A stretch of DNA of 64,000 bases, taken from Malurus cyaneus samueli (taxonomy: Eukaryota > Chordata > Aves > Passeriformes > Maluridae). The number at the start of each line of letters is the position of its first letter. The stretch's first letter is position 1. The position numbers were made by a program, and so were the translations under genes. Of this stretch, positions 63,590 through 64,000 are shown one piece after another. The notes beneath the pieces are model-generated. The model was not told where the DNA came from. It did not search any database and saw only the letters and a program-made list of their open reading frames with translations. The stretch covers positions 53,746,381-53,810,380 of the forward strand of contig CM019236.1 of the NCBI GenBank assembly GCA_009741485.1. The letters are read 5' to 3'.

Positions 63590-64000
63590 AAAGCTCTAGA
63601 CAAAGAGTTTATAATGAAATTCAGAGAAAACAACAGCCAATCTTTTAAAGGTGTTGGTCAGCTTGGCATTTCCAGCGAGATATGGGGACCCCGGTGGTCT
63701 AGGGATCCTAGGGACTCTGGCTACTCCTAGCTGGGAAAGGTGAGCCAAGGTATGGAGAGTCAACCATGTCTGATGCAATGGAGCCTTGGATTCTTCAAGA
63801 CTGGAGCTTTCACCTCCTCTCTGCCTCAAAACTCTGTCTGAGTTAACAGCTCCCTTTCCTTAGAGGTGTTCCTGGACTGTGCTGTTTTGGGGTGCTCTGG
63901 CTAGGGCTCCCTGCCCTGTGGCTGGAAACCTTCCACCTTGACATGAAGGAAATGAATAATCACTGAGGCAGAAAGAGGAAATGAATCTCAGCAGTGGTAG
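63590..64000. other. GC-richer window end, unrecognised
   Basis: From about 63650 to the end, composition rises and a 77-codon minus frame is open (63829 to 63596). No domain, LTR end or CR1 block was recognised. The feature may continue outside the window, so it cannot be classified here. Confidence 0.3.

Noticed and set aside
1..64000. A novel multi-gene system
   Set aside because: No defensible coding gene was found anywhere in the window, so there is nothing to assemble into a system.

Overview
The window reads as AT-rich, non-coding DNA from a bird. The evidence is a set of CR1 LINE fragments with avian-type 3' ends (degenerate ATTCTATG-like tails, the 'ggttggaagggacc' block seen in reverse complement, and two pieces of CR1 reverse transcriptase) together with decayed solo LTRs of an avian endogenous retrovirus group. 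I found no protein-coding exon, tRNA, rRNA or CRISPR array that I can defend. The longer open frames fall in CR1 copies, homopolymers, a microsatellite or unrecognised sequence, and none has a recognisable host-gene domain. The window is probably intergenic or deep intronic; the sequence does not say which.

Layout. 1-9.8 kb: unique AT-rich DNA with a solo LTR (about 536-1105) and four CR1 pieces. 9.8-24.4 kb: one unit of about 7.2-7.4 kb present twice, head to tail (about 9800-17015 and 17016-24392). 24.4-43.3 kb: unique DNA with CR1 pieces near 26.4, 31.7, 35.0 and 40.6 kb. 43.28-43.89 kb: a second solo LTR related to the first and interrupted by an ATA-type microsatellite. 43.9-54.3 kb: unique DNA, a pure (TAATC)10 array and long A-runs. 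54.3-54.8 kb: a possible third, unclassified LTR. 56.4-56.9 kb: an old plus-strand CR1/L3-like 3' end. 56.9-64 kb: unique DNA.

The most important observation is the 9.8-24.4 kb duplication. The two copies align end to end but differ mainly by single-base insertions and deletions, many in or next to homopolymers. In the first 320 bases I count about 13 indels against 2 substitutions. Real paralogues normally show more substitutions than indels, so this looks like two noisy long-read versions of one locus left side by side in the assembly. Gene calls and copy numbers in this interval should not be trusted until read depth is checked.

I looked for an undescribed biological system and did not find one. 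What remains are modest leads: a hairpin, two perfect palindromes, a stretch open on both strands at 37.8-38.25 kb, a GC-richer stretch at 59.7-60.2 kb, and several repeat-free stretches that could be conserved non-coding elements. These last are proposed from sequence texture only.
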